From Ptiloglossa arizonensis (taxonomy: Eukaryota > Arthropoda > Insecta > Hymenoptera > Colletidae), in NCBI RefSeq assembly GCF_051014685.1, contig NW_027478527.1, positions 558,001 through 622,000 of the forward strand: DNA of 64,000 nt. Reading direction: 5' to 3'. The position numbers and the translations under genes are program-made. Under the pieces are notes generated by a model. The model had not been told where the DNA came from, ran no database searches, and worked only from the letters and a program-made list of their open reading frames with translations. Below, piece by piece: positions 9,886-23,040 of this stretch; within the stretch, counting starts at the first letter, position 1, and each line of letters begins with the position of its first letter.

Positions 9886-9886
9886 A
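9870..9886 (+). other. Perfect CENP-B box consensus match, SB1 copy
   Basis: GTTCGCGAGATACGGGA satisfies all 9 fixed positions of NTTCGNNNNANNCGGGN. The difference from neighbouring monomers is a single C where they have T. The host monomer has the tag CACAAGCAACA and GAAGCTAAG after the box. The same monomer recurs once in SB2 (43130-43146) and once in SB3 (60286-60302), each followed by the same unit with TTTTTTGCAATTCTGTTGC. The match is seen directly; function is inferred. Confidence 0.65.
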
Positions 9887-11872
9887 CTTTGAAGCTAAGA
9901 AATGGTTGAGAAGACAACAAATTTTTTGCAATTCTGTTGCTCCAAACGCTTAACCAGAATGGGCTAGGGAAAAAATACACATACCGTTGAAATCGGGCGA
10001 GTTTCTACTTTCAAATGCAATAGGAATTTTTGGGTTAGGACAATCTGTTCGCGAGATATGAGAGTTTGAAGCTAAGAAATGGTTGAGTAGGCAAAAAATT
10101 TTTCGCAATTCTGCTGCTCCAAACGCTTAACCAGAATGGCCCAGGGAAAAAATACGCATACCGCTGTAATCGGGCGAGTTTCTACTTTCACATGCAACAG
10201 GAATTTTTGGGTTTGGTCAATCCGTTCGCGAGATATGGACTTTGAAGCTAAGAAATGGTTGAGAAGACAACAAATTTTTTGCAATTCTGTTGCTCCAAAC
10301 GCTTAACCAGAATGGGCTAGGGAAAAAATACACATACCGTTGTAATCGGGCGAGTTTCTACTTTCAGATGCAATAGGAATTTTTGGGTTAGGTCAATCCG
10401 TTCGCGAGATATGGGAGTTTGAAGCCAAGAAATGGTTGAGAAGGCATAAAATTTTTCGCAATTCTGCTGATCCAAACGCTTACCCAGAATGCCCTAGGGG
10501 AAAAATACACATAGAGTTGTAATCGGGCGAGTTTCTACTTTCAAATGCAATAGGAATTTTTGGGTTAGGTCAATCCGTTCGCGAGATATGGGAGTTTGAA
10601 GCCAAGAAATGGTTGAGAAGGCATAAAATTTTTCGCAATTCTGCTGATCCAAACGCTTACCCAGAATGCCCCAGGGAAAAAATACGCATACCGCTGTAAT
10701 CGGGCGAGTTTCTACTATCACAAGCAACAGGAATTTTTGGGTTAGGACAATCCGTTCGCGAGATATGAGAGTTTGAAGCTAAGAAATGGTTGAGAAGGCA
10801 AAATATTTTTCGCAACTCTGCTGCTCGAAACGCTTAACCAGAATGCCCTAGGGAAAAAATACACATACCGTTGTAATCGGGCGAGTTTCTACTTTCAGAT
10901 GCAATAGGAATTTTTGGGTTAGGTCAATCCGTTCGCGAGATATGGGACTTTGAAGCTCAGAAATGGTTGAGAAGACAACAAATTTTTCGCAATTCTGCTG
11001 CTCCAAACGCTTAACCAGAATGGCCTAGGGAAAAAATACGCATACCGTTGTAATCGGGCGAGTTTATACTTTCAGACGCAACAGGAATTTTTGGGTTAGG
11101 TCAATCCGTTCGCGAGATATGGGACTTTGAAGCCAAGAAATGGTTGAGAAGGCAAAAAATTTTTCGCAAATCTGCTGCTCCAAACGCTTAACCAGAATGG
11201 CTAGGGAAAAAATACACATACCGTTGTAACCGGGCGAGTTTCTACTTTCAGACGCAACGGGAATTTTTGGGTTAGGTCAATCCGTTCGCGAGATATGGGA
11301 GTTTGAAGCCAAGAAATGGTTGAGAAGGCATAAAATTTTTCGCAATTCTGCTACTCCAAACGCTTAACCAGACTGGCCTAGGGAAAAAATACGCATACCG
11401 TTGTAATCGGGCGAGTTTCTACTTTCAGACGCAACAGGAATTTTTGGGTTAGGTCAATCCGTTCGCGACATATGGGACTTTGAAGCTAAGAAATGGTTGA
11501 CAAGACAACAAATTTTTCGCACTTCTGCTGCTCCAAACGCTTAACCAGAATGCCCTAGGGGAAAAATACACGTACCGTTGTAATCGGGCGAGTTTCTACT
11601 TTTAAATGCAATAGGAATTTTTGGATTAGGACAATCCGTTCGCGAGATATGAGAGTTTGAAGCTAAGAAATGGTTGAGTAGGCAAAAAATTGTTCGCAGT
11701 TCTACTGCTCCAAACCCTTAACCAGAATGGCCTAGGGAAAAAATACGCATACCGTTGTAATCGGGCGAGTTTCTACTTTCACAAGCAACAGGAATTTTTA
11801 GGTTTGGTCAATCCGTTCGCGAGATATGGGAGTTTGAAGCCAAGAAATGGTTGAGAAGGCAAAAAATTTTTC
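9886..11872. repeat. SB1 segment with SB2 (+33260) and partial SB3 partners
   Basis: Eleven units following the perfect-box monomer: TTTTTTGCAATTCTGTTGC types, two GATCCAAACGCTTACCC types (10470, 10646) with CATAGAGTTG between, a GCTCGAAACG unit, the anchor at 11199, then a CTACTCC / TTCGCGACAT / TTGTTCGCAG series. The unit near 10238 has lost one G in GATATGGACTT, a change shared with SB2 (near 43499) but not SB3. Confidence 0.82.
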
Positions 11873-13288
11873 ACAATTCTGCTGCTCCAATCACTTAACC
11901 AGAATGCCCTAGGGGAAAAATACACGTACCGTTGTAATCGGGCGAATTTCTACTTACAATTGCAATAGGAATTTTTGGGTTAGGACAATCCATTCGCGAG
12001 ATATGAGAGTTTGAAGCTAAGAAATGGTTGAGTAGGCAAAAAATTTTTCGCAATTCTGCTGCTCCAAACGCTTAACCAGAATGGCCTAGGGAAAAAATAC
12101 GCATACCGTTGTAATCGGGCGAGTTTCTACTTTCAGACGCAACAGGAATTTTTGGGTTAGGTCAATCCGTTCGCGACATATGGGACTTTGAAGCTAAGAA
12201 ATGGTTGACAAGACAACAAATTTTTCGCACTTCTGCTGCTCCAAACGCTTAACCAGAATGCCCTAGGGGAAAAATACACATACCGTTGTAACCGGGCGAG
12301 TTTCTACTTTCAGACGCAACGGGAATTTTTGGGTTAGGTCAATCCGTTCGCGAGATATGGGAGTTTGAAGCCAAGAAATGGTTGAGAAGGCATAAAATTT
12401 TTCGCAATTCTGCTACTCCAAACGCTTAACCAGACTGGCCTAGGGAAAAAATACGCATAAAGTTGTAATCGGGCGAGTTTATACTTTCAGACGCAACAGG
12501 AATTTTTGGGTTAGGTCAATCCGTTCGCGACATATGGGACTTTGAAGCTAAGAAATGGTTGACAAGACAACAAATTTTTCGCACTTCTGCTGCTCCAAAC
12601 GCTTAACCAGAATGCCCTAGGGGAAAAATACACGTACCGTTGTAATCGGGCGAGTTTCTACTTTTAAGTGCAATAGGAATTTTTGGATTAGGACAATCCG
12701 TTCGCGAGATATGAGAGTTTGAAGCTAAGAAATGGTTGAGTAGGCAAAAAATTGTTCGCAGTTCTACTGCTCCAAACCCTTAACCAGAATGGCCTAGGGA
12801 AAAAATACGCATACCGTTGTAATCGGGCGAGTTTCTACTTTCACAAGCAACAGGAATTTTTAGGTTTGGTCAATCCGTTCGCGAGATATGGGAGTTTGAA
12901 GCCAAGAAATGGTTGAGAAGGCAAAAAATTTTTCACAATTCTGCTGCTCCAATCACTTAACCAGAATGCCCTAGGGGAAAAATACACGTACCGTTGTAAT
13001 CGGGCGAATTTCTACTTACAATTGCAATAGGAATTTTTGGGTTAGGACAATCCGTTCGCGAGATATGAGAGTTTGAAGCTAAGAAATGGTTGAGTAGGCA
13101 AAAAATTTTTCGCAATTCTGCTGCTCCAAACGCTTAACCAGAATGGCCTAGGGAAAAAATACACATACCGTTGTAACCGGGCGAGTTTCTACTTTCAGAC
13201 GCAACAGGAATTTTTGGGTTAGGTCAATCCGTTCGCGAGATATGGGAGTTTGAAGCCAAGAAATGGTTGAGAAGGCAAAAAATTTTTC
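11873..13288. repeat. Eight monomers absent from SB2
   Basis: Precisely 1416 bp, eight units, not found at the SB2 junction near 45133. Inside it the CTACTCC / TTCGCGACAT / TTGTTCGCAG series recurs 1062 bp (six units) after its copy at 11351 (CTACTCC at 11351 and 12413), so SB1 carries a local duplication. Rare variants TTTTCACAATTCTG and CCAATCACTTAACC mark both copies. Confidence 0.8.
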
Positions 13289-16200
13289 GCAATTCTGCTG
13301 CTCCAAACGCTTAACCAGAATGGCCTAGGGAAAAAATACGCATACCGTTGTAATCGGGCGAGTTTATACTTTCAGACGCAACAGGAATTTTTGGGTTAGG
13401 TCAATCCGTTCGCGAGATATGGGACTTTGAAGCCAAGAAATGGTTGAGAAGGCAAAAAATTTTTCGCAAATCTGCTGCTCCAAACGCTTAACCAGAATGG
13501 CTAGGGAAAAAATACACATACCGTTGTAACCGGGCGAGTTTCTACTTTCAGACGCAACGGGAATTTTTGGGTTAGGTCAATCCGTTCGCGAGATATGGGA
13601 GTTTGAAGCCAAGAAATGGTTGAGAAGGCATAAAATTTTTCGCAATTCTGCTACTCCAAACGCTTAACCAGACTGGCCTAGGGAAAAAATACGCATACCG
13701 TTGTAATCGGGCGAGTTTCTACTTTCAGACGCAACAGGAATTTTTGGGTTAGGTCAATCCGTTCGCGACATATGGGACTTTGATGCTAAGAAATGGTTGA
13801 CAAGACAACAAATTTTTCGCACTTCTGCTGCTCCAAACGCTTAACCAGAATGCCCTAGGGGAAAAATACACGTACCGTTGTAATCGGGCGAGTTTCTACT
13901 TTTAAATGCAATAGGAATTTTTGGATTAGGACAATCCGTTCGCGAGATATGAGAGTTTGAAGCTAAGAAATGGTTGAGTAGGCAAAAAATTGTTCGCAGT
14001 TCTACTGCTCCAAACGCTTAACCAGAATGGCCTAGGGAAAAAATACGCATACCGTTGTAATCGGGCGAGTTTCTATTTTCACAAGCAACAGGAATTTTTA
14101 GGTTTGGTCAATCCGTTCGCGAGATATGGGAGTTTGAAGCCAAGAAATGGTTGAGAAGGCAAAAAATCTTTCGCAATTCTGCTGCTCCAATCACTTAACC
14201 AGAATGCCCTAGGGGAAAAATACACGTACCGTTGTAATCGGGCGAATTTCTACTTACAATTGCAATAGGAATTTTTTGGTTAGGACAATCCGTTCGCGAG
14301 ATATGAGAGTTTGAAGCTAAGAAATGGTTGAGTAGGCAAAAAATTTTTCGCAATTCTGCTGCTCCAAACGCTTAACCAGAATGGCCTAGGGAAAAAATAC
14401 ACATACCGTTGTAACCGGGCGAGTTTCTACTTTCAGACGCAACAGGAATTTTTGGGTTAGGTCAATCCGTTCGCGAGATATGGGAGTTTGAAGCCAAGAA
14501 ATGGTTGAGAAGGCAAAAAATTTTTCGCAATTCTGCTGCTTCAAACGCTTAACTAGAATGCCCTAGGGAAAAAATACACATGCCGTTGTAATCGGGCGAG
14601 TTTCTACTTTCAGATGCAATAGGAATTTTTGGGTTAGGTCAATCCGTTCGCGAGATATGGGAGTTTGAAGCCAAGAAATGGTTGAGAAGGCAAAAAATTT
14701 TTCGAAAATCTGCTGCTCCAAACGCTTAACCAGAATTCCCTAGGGAAAAAATACACGTACCGTTGTAATCGGGCGAGTTTCTACTTTCAAATGCAATAGG
14801 AATTTTTGGGTTAGGACAATCCGTTCGCGAGATATGAGAGTTTGAATCTAAGAAATGGTTGAGTAGGCATAAAATTTTTCGCAATTCTGCTGCTCCAAAC
14901 GCTTAACCAGAATGGCCTAGGGAAAAAATACACATACCGTTGTAATCGGGCGAGTTTCTACTTTCAGACGCAACAGGAATTTTTGGGTTAGGTCAATCCG
15001 TTCGCGAGATATGGGAGTTTGAAGCCAAGAAATGGTTGAGAAGGCAAAAAATTTTTCGCAATTCTGCTGCTCCAAACGCTTAACCAGAATGCCCTAGGGA
15101 AAAAATACACATACCGTTGTAATCGGGCGAGTTTCTACTTTCAGATGCAATAGGAATTTTTGGGTTAGGTCAATCCGTTCGCGAGATATGGGAGTTTGAA
15201 GCCAAGAAATGGTTGAGAAGGCAAAAAATTTTTCGAAAATCTGCTGCTCCAAACGCTTAACCAGAATGCCCTAGGGAAAAAATACACATACCGTTGTAAT
15301 CGGGCAGGTTTCTACTTTCAGTTACAATAGGAATTTTTGGGTTCGGTCAATCCGTTCGCGAGATATGGGACATTGAATCTAAGAAATGGTTGACAAGACA
15401 GCAAATTTTTCGCACTTCTGCTGCTCCAACCGTTTAACCAGAATTCCCTAGGGGTACAATACACGTACCGTTGTAATCGGGCGAGTTTCTACTTTCAAAT
15501 GCAATAGGAATTTTTGGGTTAGGACAATCCGTTCGCGAGATATGAGAGTTTGAAGCTAAGAAATGGTTGAGTAGGCAAAAAATTTTTCGCAATTCTGCTG
15601 CTCCAAACGCTTAACTAGATTGGTCCAGGGAAAAAATACACATACCGTTGTAATCGGGCGAGTTTCTAATTTCAGATGCAGTAGGAATTTTTGGGTTAGG
15701 TCAATCCGTTCGCGAGATATGGGACTTTGAAGCCAAGAAATGGTTGAGAAGGCATAAAATTTTTCGCAATTCTGCTGCTCCAAACGCTTAACCAGAATGG
15801 CCTAGGGAATAAATACACATACCGTTGTAATCGGGCGAGTTTCTACTTTCAGACGCAACAGGAATTTTTGGGTTAGGTCAATCCGTTCGCGAGATATGGG
15901 AGATTGAAGCCAAGAAATGGTTGAGAAGGCAAAAAATTTTTCGCAATTCTGCTGCACCAAACGCTTAACCAGAATGCCCTAGGGAAAAAATACACATACC
16001 GTTGTTATCGGGCGAGTTTCTACTTTCAGATGCAATAGGAATTTTTGGGTTAGGTCAATCCGTTCGCGAGATATGGGAGTTTGAAGCCAAGAAATGGTTG
16101 AGAAGGCAAAAAATTTTTTGAAAATCTGCTGCTCCAAACGCTTAGCCAGAATGCCCTACGGAAAAAATACACATACCGTTGTAATCGGGCGAGTTCCTAC

Positions 16201-18189
16201 TTTCAGATGCAATAGGAATTTTTGGGTTAGGTCAATCCGTTCGCGAGATATGGGACTTTGAAGCTAAGAAATGGTTGAGAAGACAACAAATTTTTTGCAA
16301 TTCTGTTGCTCCAAACGCTTAACCAGAATGGGCTAGGGAAAAAATACACATACCGTTGAAATCGGGCGAGTTTCTACTTTCAAATGCAATAGGAATTTTT
16401 GGGTTAGGACAATCTGTTCGCGAGATATGAGAGTTTGAAGCTAAGAAATGGTTGAGTAGGCAAAAAATTTTTCGCAATTCTGCTGCTCCAAACGCTTAAC
16501 CAGAATGGCCCAGGGAAAAAATACACATACCGTTGTAATCGGGCGAGTTTCTACTTTCAGACGCAACAGGAATTTTTGGGTTAGGTCAATCCGTTCGCGA
16601 GATATGGGAGATTGAAGCCAAGAAATGGTTGAGAAGGCAAAAAATTTTTCGCAATTCTGCTGCACCAAACGCTTAACCAGAATGCCCTAGGGAAAAAATA
16701 CACATACCGTTGTAATCGGGCGAGTTTCTACTTTCAGATGCAATAGGAATTTTTGGGTTAGGTCAATCCGTTCGCGAGATATGGGAGTTTGAAGCCAAGA
16801 AATGGTTGAGAAGGCAAAAAATTTTTCGCAATTCTGCTGCTCCAAACGCTTAACCAGAATGCCCTAGGGAAAAAATACACATACCGTTGTAATCGGGCGA
16901 GTTTCTACTTTCAGATGCAATAGGAATTTTTGGGTTAGGTCAATCCGTTCGCGAGATATGGGAGTTTGAAGCCAAGAAATGGTTGAGAAGGCAAAAAATT
17001 TTTCGAAAATCTGCTGCTCCAAACGCTTAAGCAGAATGCCCTAGGGAAAAAATACACATACCGTTGTAATCGGGCAGGTTTCTACTTTCAGTTACAATAG
17101 GAATTTTTGGGTTCGGTCAATCCGTTCGCGAGATATGGGACATTGAATCTAAGAAATGGTTGACAAGACAGCAAATTTTTCGCACTTCTGCTGCTCCAAT
17201 CGTTTAACCAGAATTCCCTAGGGGTACAATACACGTACCGTTGTAATCGGGCGAGTTTCTACTTTCAAATGCAATAGGAATTTTTGGGTTAGGACAATCC
17301 GTTCGCGAGATATGAGAGTTTGAAGCTAAGAAATGGTTGAGTAGGCAAAAAATTTTTCGCAATTCTGCTGCTCCAAACGCTTAACTAGAATGGTCCAGGG
17401 AAAAAATACACATACCGTTGTAATCGGGCGAGTTTCTAATTTCAGATGCAGTAGGAATTTTTGGGTTAGGTCAATCCGTTCGCGAGATATGGGACTTTGA
17501 AGCCAAGAAATGGTTGAGAAGGCATAAAATTTTTCGCAATTCTGCTGCTCCAAACGCTTAACCAGAATGGCCTAGGGAATAAATACACATACCGTTGTAA
17601 TCGGGCGAGTTTCTACTTTCAGACGCAACAGGAATTTTTGGGTTAGGTCAATCCGTTCGCGAGATATGGGAGATTGAAGCCAAGAAATGGTTGAGAAGGC
17701 AAAAAATTTTTCGCAATTCTGCTGCACCAAACGCTTAACCAGAATGCCCTAGGGAAAAAATACACATACCGTTGTAATCGGGCGAGTTTCTACTTTCAGA
17801 TGCAATAGGAATTTTTGGGTTAGGTCAATCCGTTCGCGAGATATGGGAGTTTGAAGCCAAGAAATGGTTGAGAAGGCAAAAAATTTTTTGAAAATCTGCT
17901 GCTCCAAACGCTTAGCCAGAATGCCCTACGGAAAAAATACACATACCGTTGTAATCGGGCGAGTTCCTACTTTCAGATGCAATAGGAATTTTTGGGTTAG
18001 GTCAATCCGTTCGCGAGATATGGGACTTTGAAGCTAAGAAATGGTTGAGAAGACAACAAATTTTTTGCAATTCTGTTGCTCCAAACGCTTAACCAGAATG
18101 GGCTAGGGAAAAAATACACATACCGTTGAAATCGGGCGAGTTTCTACTTTCAAATGCAATAGGAATTTTTGGGTTAGGACAATCTGTTC
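13289..18189. repeat. SB1 segment matched by two stretches of SB2
   Basis: About 28 units. Landmarks include the anchor at 13499, a unit with GCTTCAAACGCTTAACTAG and CATGCCGTTG (14538; also at 46382, 49921 and 62303), GTTTTTTGAAAATCTG units (near 16115 and 17885), and GGTCCAGGG with CTAATTTC units (15620 and 17390). An internal repeat of about 1770 bp (ten units) is visible: minus-strand frames at 15556 and 17326 are the same frame 1770 bp apart. No unique sequence. Confidence 0.8.
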
Positions 18190-19678
18190 GCGAGATATGA
18201 GAGTTTGAAGCTAAGAAATGGTTGAGTAGGCAAAAAATTTTTCGCAATTCTACTGCTCCAAACGCTTAACCAGAATCGCCTAGGGAAAAAATACGCATAC
18301 CTTTGTAATCGGGCGAGTTTCTACTTTCACAAGCCACAGGAATTTTTAGGTTTGGTCAATCCGTTCGCGAGATATGGGAGTTTGAAGCCAAGAAATGGTT
18401 GAGAAGGCAAAATATTTTTCGCAATTCTGCTGCTCGAAACGCTTAACCAGAATGCCCTAGGGAAAAAATACACATACCGTTGTAATCGGGCGAGTTTCTA
18501 CTTTCAGATGCAATGGGAATTTTTGGGTTTGGTCAATCCGTTCGCGAGATATGGGACTTTGAAGCTCAGAAATGGTTGAGAAGACAACAAATTTTTCGCA
18601 ATTCTGCTGCTCCAAACGCTTAACCAGAATGGCCTAGGGAAAAAATACGCATACCGTTGTAATCGGGCGAGTTTATACTTTCAGACGCAACAGGAATTTT
18701 TGGGTTAGGTCAATCCGTTCGCGAGATATGGGACTTTGAAGCCAAGAAATGGTTGAGAAGGCAAAAAATTTTTCGCAAATCTGCTGCTCCAAACGCTTAA
18801 CCAGAACGGCTAGGGAAAAAAGACACATACCGTTGTAATCGGGCAAGTTTCTACTTTCAGACGCAACAGGAATTTTTGGGTTAGGTCAATCCGTTCGCGA
18901 GATATGGGAGTTTGAAGCCAAGAAATGGTTGAGAAGGCAAAAAATTTTTCGCAATTCTGCTGCTCCAAACGCTTAACCAGAATGCCCTAGGGAAAAAATA
19001 CACATACCGTTGTAATCGGGCGAGATTCTACTTTCAGATGCAATAGGAATTTTTGGGTTAGGTCAATCCGTTCGCGAGATATGAGAGTTTGAAGCTAAGA
19101 AATGGTTGAGTAGGCAAAAAATTTTTCGCAATTCTGCTGCTCCAAACGCTTAACCAGAATGGCCCAGGGAAAAAATACACATACCGTTGTAATCGGGCGA
19201 GTTTCTAATTTCAGATGCAGTAGGAATTTTTGGGTTAGGTCAATCCGTTCGCGAGATATGGGACTTTGAAGCCAAGAAACGGTTGAGAAGGCATAAAATT
19301 TTTCGCAATTCTGCTGCTCCAAACGCTTAACCAGAATGCCCTAGGGGAAAAATACACGTACCGTTGTAATCGGGCGAGTTTCTACTTTCAGTTACAATAG
19401 GAATTTTTGGGTTCGGTCAATCCGTTCGCGAGAGATGGGACATTGAAGCTAAGAAATGGTTGACAAGACAGCAAATTTTTCGCACTTCTGCTGCTCCAAT
19501 CGTTTAACCAGAATTCCCTAGGGGTAAAATACACGTACCGTTGTAATCGGGCGAGTTTCTACTTTCAAATGCAATAGGAATTTTTGGGTTAGGGCAATCC
19601 GTTCGCGAGATATGAGAGTTTGAAGCTAAGAAATGGTTGAGTAGGCAAAAAATTTTTCGCAATTCTGCTGCTCCAAAC
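18190..19678. repeat. Partial, rearranged copy of the 19-monomer unit
   Basis: The first 900 bp match 21552-22447 at the 3362-bp period (anchor 18808 to 22170), then two units are missing and later units are in a different order. One unit here has the changed core TTCGCGAGAGATGGGA (19425-19440), which the SB2 partner at 54991 shares. It looks like the older precursor from which the two clean 19-unit copies arose. Confidence 0.72.
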
Positions 19679-22600
19679 GCTTAACCAGAATGCCCTAGGG
19701 GAAAAATACACGTACCGTTGTAATCGGGCGAGTTTCTACTTTCAGACGCAACAGGAATTTTTGGGTTAGGACAATCCGTTCGCGAGATATGAGAGTTTGA
19801 AGCTAAGAAATGGTTGAGTAGGCAAAAAATTTTTCGCAATTCTACTGCTCCAAACGCTTAACCAGAATGGCCTAGGGAAAAAATACGCATACCGTTGTAA
19901 TCGGGCGAGTTTATACTTTCTCAAGCAACAGGAGTTTTTAGGTTTGGTCAATCCGTTCGCGAGATATGGGAGATTGAAGCCAAGAAATGGATGAGAAGGC
20001 AAAAAATTTTTCGCAATTCTGCTGCTTCAAACGCTTAACCAGAATGGCCTAGGGAAAAAATACACATACCGTTGTAATAGGGCGAGTTTCTACTTGCAGT
20101 TACAATAGGAATTTTTGGGTCTGGTCAATCCGTTCGAGAGATATGGGACTTTGAAGCTAAGAAATGGTTGACAAGACAACAAATTTTTCGCACTTCTGCT
20201 GCTCCAATCGCTTAACCAGAATGGCCTAGGGGAAAAATACACGTAGCGTTGTAATCGGGCGAGTTTCTACTTTCAGTTACAATAGGAATTTTTGGGTTCG
20301 GTCAATCCGTTCGCGAGATATGGGACATTGAAGCTAAGAAATGGTTGAGTAGGCAAAAAATTTTTCGCAATTCTGCTGCTCCAAACGCTTAACCAGAATG
20401 GCCCAGGGAAAAAATACACATACCGTTGTAATCGGGTGAGTTTCTACTTTCAGATGCAATAGGAATTTTTGGGTTAGGTCAATCCGTTCGCGAGATATGA
20501 GAGTTTGAAGCTAAGAAATGGTTGAGTAGGCAAAAAATTTTTCGCAATTCTACTGCTCCAAACGCTTAACCAGAATGGCCTAGGGAAAAAATACGCATAC
20601 CGTTGTAATCGGGCGAGTTTCTACTTTCTCAAGCAACAGGAGTTTTTAGGTTTGGTCAATCCGTTCGCGAGATATGGGAGATTGAAGCCAAGAAATGGAT
20701 GAGAAGGCAAAAAATTTTTCGCAATTCTGCTGCTTCAAACGCTTAACCAGAATGGCCTAGGGAAAAAATACACATACCGTTGTAATAGGGCGAGTTTCTA
20801 CTTGCAGTTACAATAGGAATTTTTGGGTCTGGTCAATCCGTTCGAGAGATATGGGACTTTGAAGCTAAGAAATGGTTGACAAGACAACAAATTTTTCGAA
20901 AATCTGCTGCTCCAAACGCTTAACCAGAATGCCCTATGGAAAAAATACACATACCGTTGTAATCGGGCGAGTTTCTACTTTCAGTTACAATAGGAATTTT
21001 TGGGTTAGGTCAATCCGTTCGCGAGATATGGGAGTTTGAAGCCAAGAAATGGTTGAGAAGGCAAAATATTTTTCGCAATTCTGCTGCTCGAAACGCTTAA
21101 CCAGAATGCCCTAGGGAAAAAATACACATACCGTTGTAATCGGGCGAGTTTCTACTTTCAGTTACAATAGGAATTTTTGGGTTCGATCGATCCGTTCGCG
21201 AGATATGGGACTTTGAAGCTAAGAAATGGTTGACAAGACAACAAATTTTTCGCACTTCTGCTGCTCCAATCGCTTAACCAGAATGCCCTAGGGGAAAAAT
21301 ACGCATACCGTTGTAATCGGGCGAGTTTCTACTTTCAGTTACAATAGGAATTTTTGGGTTCGGTCGATCCGTTCGCGAGATATGGGACTTTGAAGCTAAG
21401 AAATGGTTGACAAGACAACAAATTTTTCGCACTTCTGCTGCTCCAATCGCTTAACCAGAATGCCCTAGGGGAAAAATACACGTACCGTTGAAATCGGGCG
21501 AGTTTCTACTTTCAAATGCAACAGGAATTTTTGGGTTAGGACAATCCGTTCGCGAGATATGAGAGTTTGAAGCTAAGAAATGGTTGAGTAGGCAAAAAAT
21601 TTTTCGCAATTCTACTGCTCCAAACGCTTAACCAGAATCGCCTAGGGAAAAAATACGCATACCTTTGTAATCGGGCGAGTTTCTACTTTCACAAGCCACA
21701 GGAATTTTTAGGTTTGGTCAATCCGTTCGCGAGATATGGGAGTTTGAAGCCAAGAAATGGTTGAGAAGGCAAAATATTTTTCGCAATTCTGCTGCTCGAA
21801 ACGCTTAACCAGAATGCCCTAGGGAAAAAATACACATACCGTTGTAATCGGGCGAGTTTCTACTTTCAGATGCAATGGGAATTTTTGGGTTTGGTCAATC
21901 CGTTCGCGAGATATGGGACTTTGAAGCTCAGAAATGGTTGAGAAGACAACAAATTTTTCGCAATTCTGCTGCTCCAAACGCTTAACCAGAATGGCCTAGG
22001 GAAAAAATACGCATACCGTTGTAATCGGGCGAGTTTATACTTTCAGACGCAACAGGAATTTTTGGGTTAGGTCAATCCGTTCGCGAGATATGGGACTTTG
22101 AAGCCAAGAAATGGTTGAGAAGGCAAAAAATTTTTCGCAAATCTGCTGCTCCAAACGCTTAACCAGAACGGCTAGGGAAAAAATACACATACCGTTGTAA
22201 CCGGGCGAGTTTCTACTTTCAGACGCAACAGGAATTTTTGGGTTAGGTCAATCCGTTCGCGAGATATGGGAGTTTGAAGCCAAGAAATGGTTGAGAAGGC
22301 AAAAAATTTTTCGCAATTCTGCTGCTCCAAACGCTTAACCAGAATGCCCTAGGGAAAAAATACACATACCGTTGTAATCGGGCGAGATTCTACTTTCAGA
22401 TGCAATAGGAATTTTTGGGTTAGGTCAATCCGTTCGCGAGATATGGGAGTTTGAAGCCAAGAAATGGTTGAGAAGGCAAAAAATTTTTCGAAAATCTGCT
22501 GCTCCAAACGCTTAACCAGAATGCCCTAGGGAAAAAATACACATACCGTTGTAATCGGGCGAGTTTCTACTTTCAGTTACAATAGGAATTTTTGGGTTCG

Positions 22601-23040
22601 GTCAATCCGTTCGCGAGATATGGGACATTGAAGCTAAGAAATGGTTGACAAGACAGCAAATTTTTCGCACTTCTGCTGCTCCAATCGTTTAACCAGAATT
22701 CCCTAGGGGTAAAATACACGTACCGTTGTAATCGGGCGAGTTTCTACTTTCAAATGCAATAGGAATTTTTGGGTTAGGGCAATCCGTTCGCGAGATATGA
22801 GAGTTTGAAGCTAAGAAATGGTTGAGTAGGCAAAAAATTTTTCGCAATTCTGCTGCTCCAAACGCTTAACCAGAATGGCCCAGGGAAAAAATACACATAC
22901 CGTTGTAATCGGGCGAGTTTCTAATTTCAGATGCAGTAGGAATTTTTGGGTTAGGTCAATCCGTTCGCGAGATATGGGACTTTGAAGCCAAGAAACGGTT
23001 GAGAAGGCATAAAATTTTTCGCAATTCTGCTGCTCCAAAC
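19679..23040. repeat. 19-monomer higher-order unit, copy 1 (3362 bp)
   Basis: The unit is 19 x 177 bp minus the anchor's missing base. Compared with copy 2 in many stretches across its length, I saw no difference other than the substitution noted in copy 2. Distinctive content: paired CTCAAGCAACA units with TTATAC or TTCTAC before them, TTCGAGAGAT units, the rare GGTTCGATCGATCC variant (21180), and the anchor at 22170. No gene. Confidence 0.9.

Noticed and set aside
21179..21193. GGTTCGATCGATCC resembling a Pol III B box, with TGGCCTAG resembling an A box in the same monomer
   Set aside because: The last two fixed positions of the B box do not match, the A-to-B distance is long, and T5 tracts between them would end Pol III transcription. 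No tRNA fold can be drawn.
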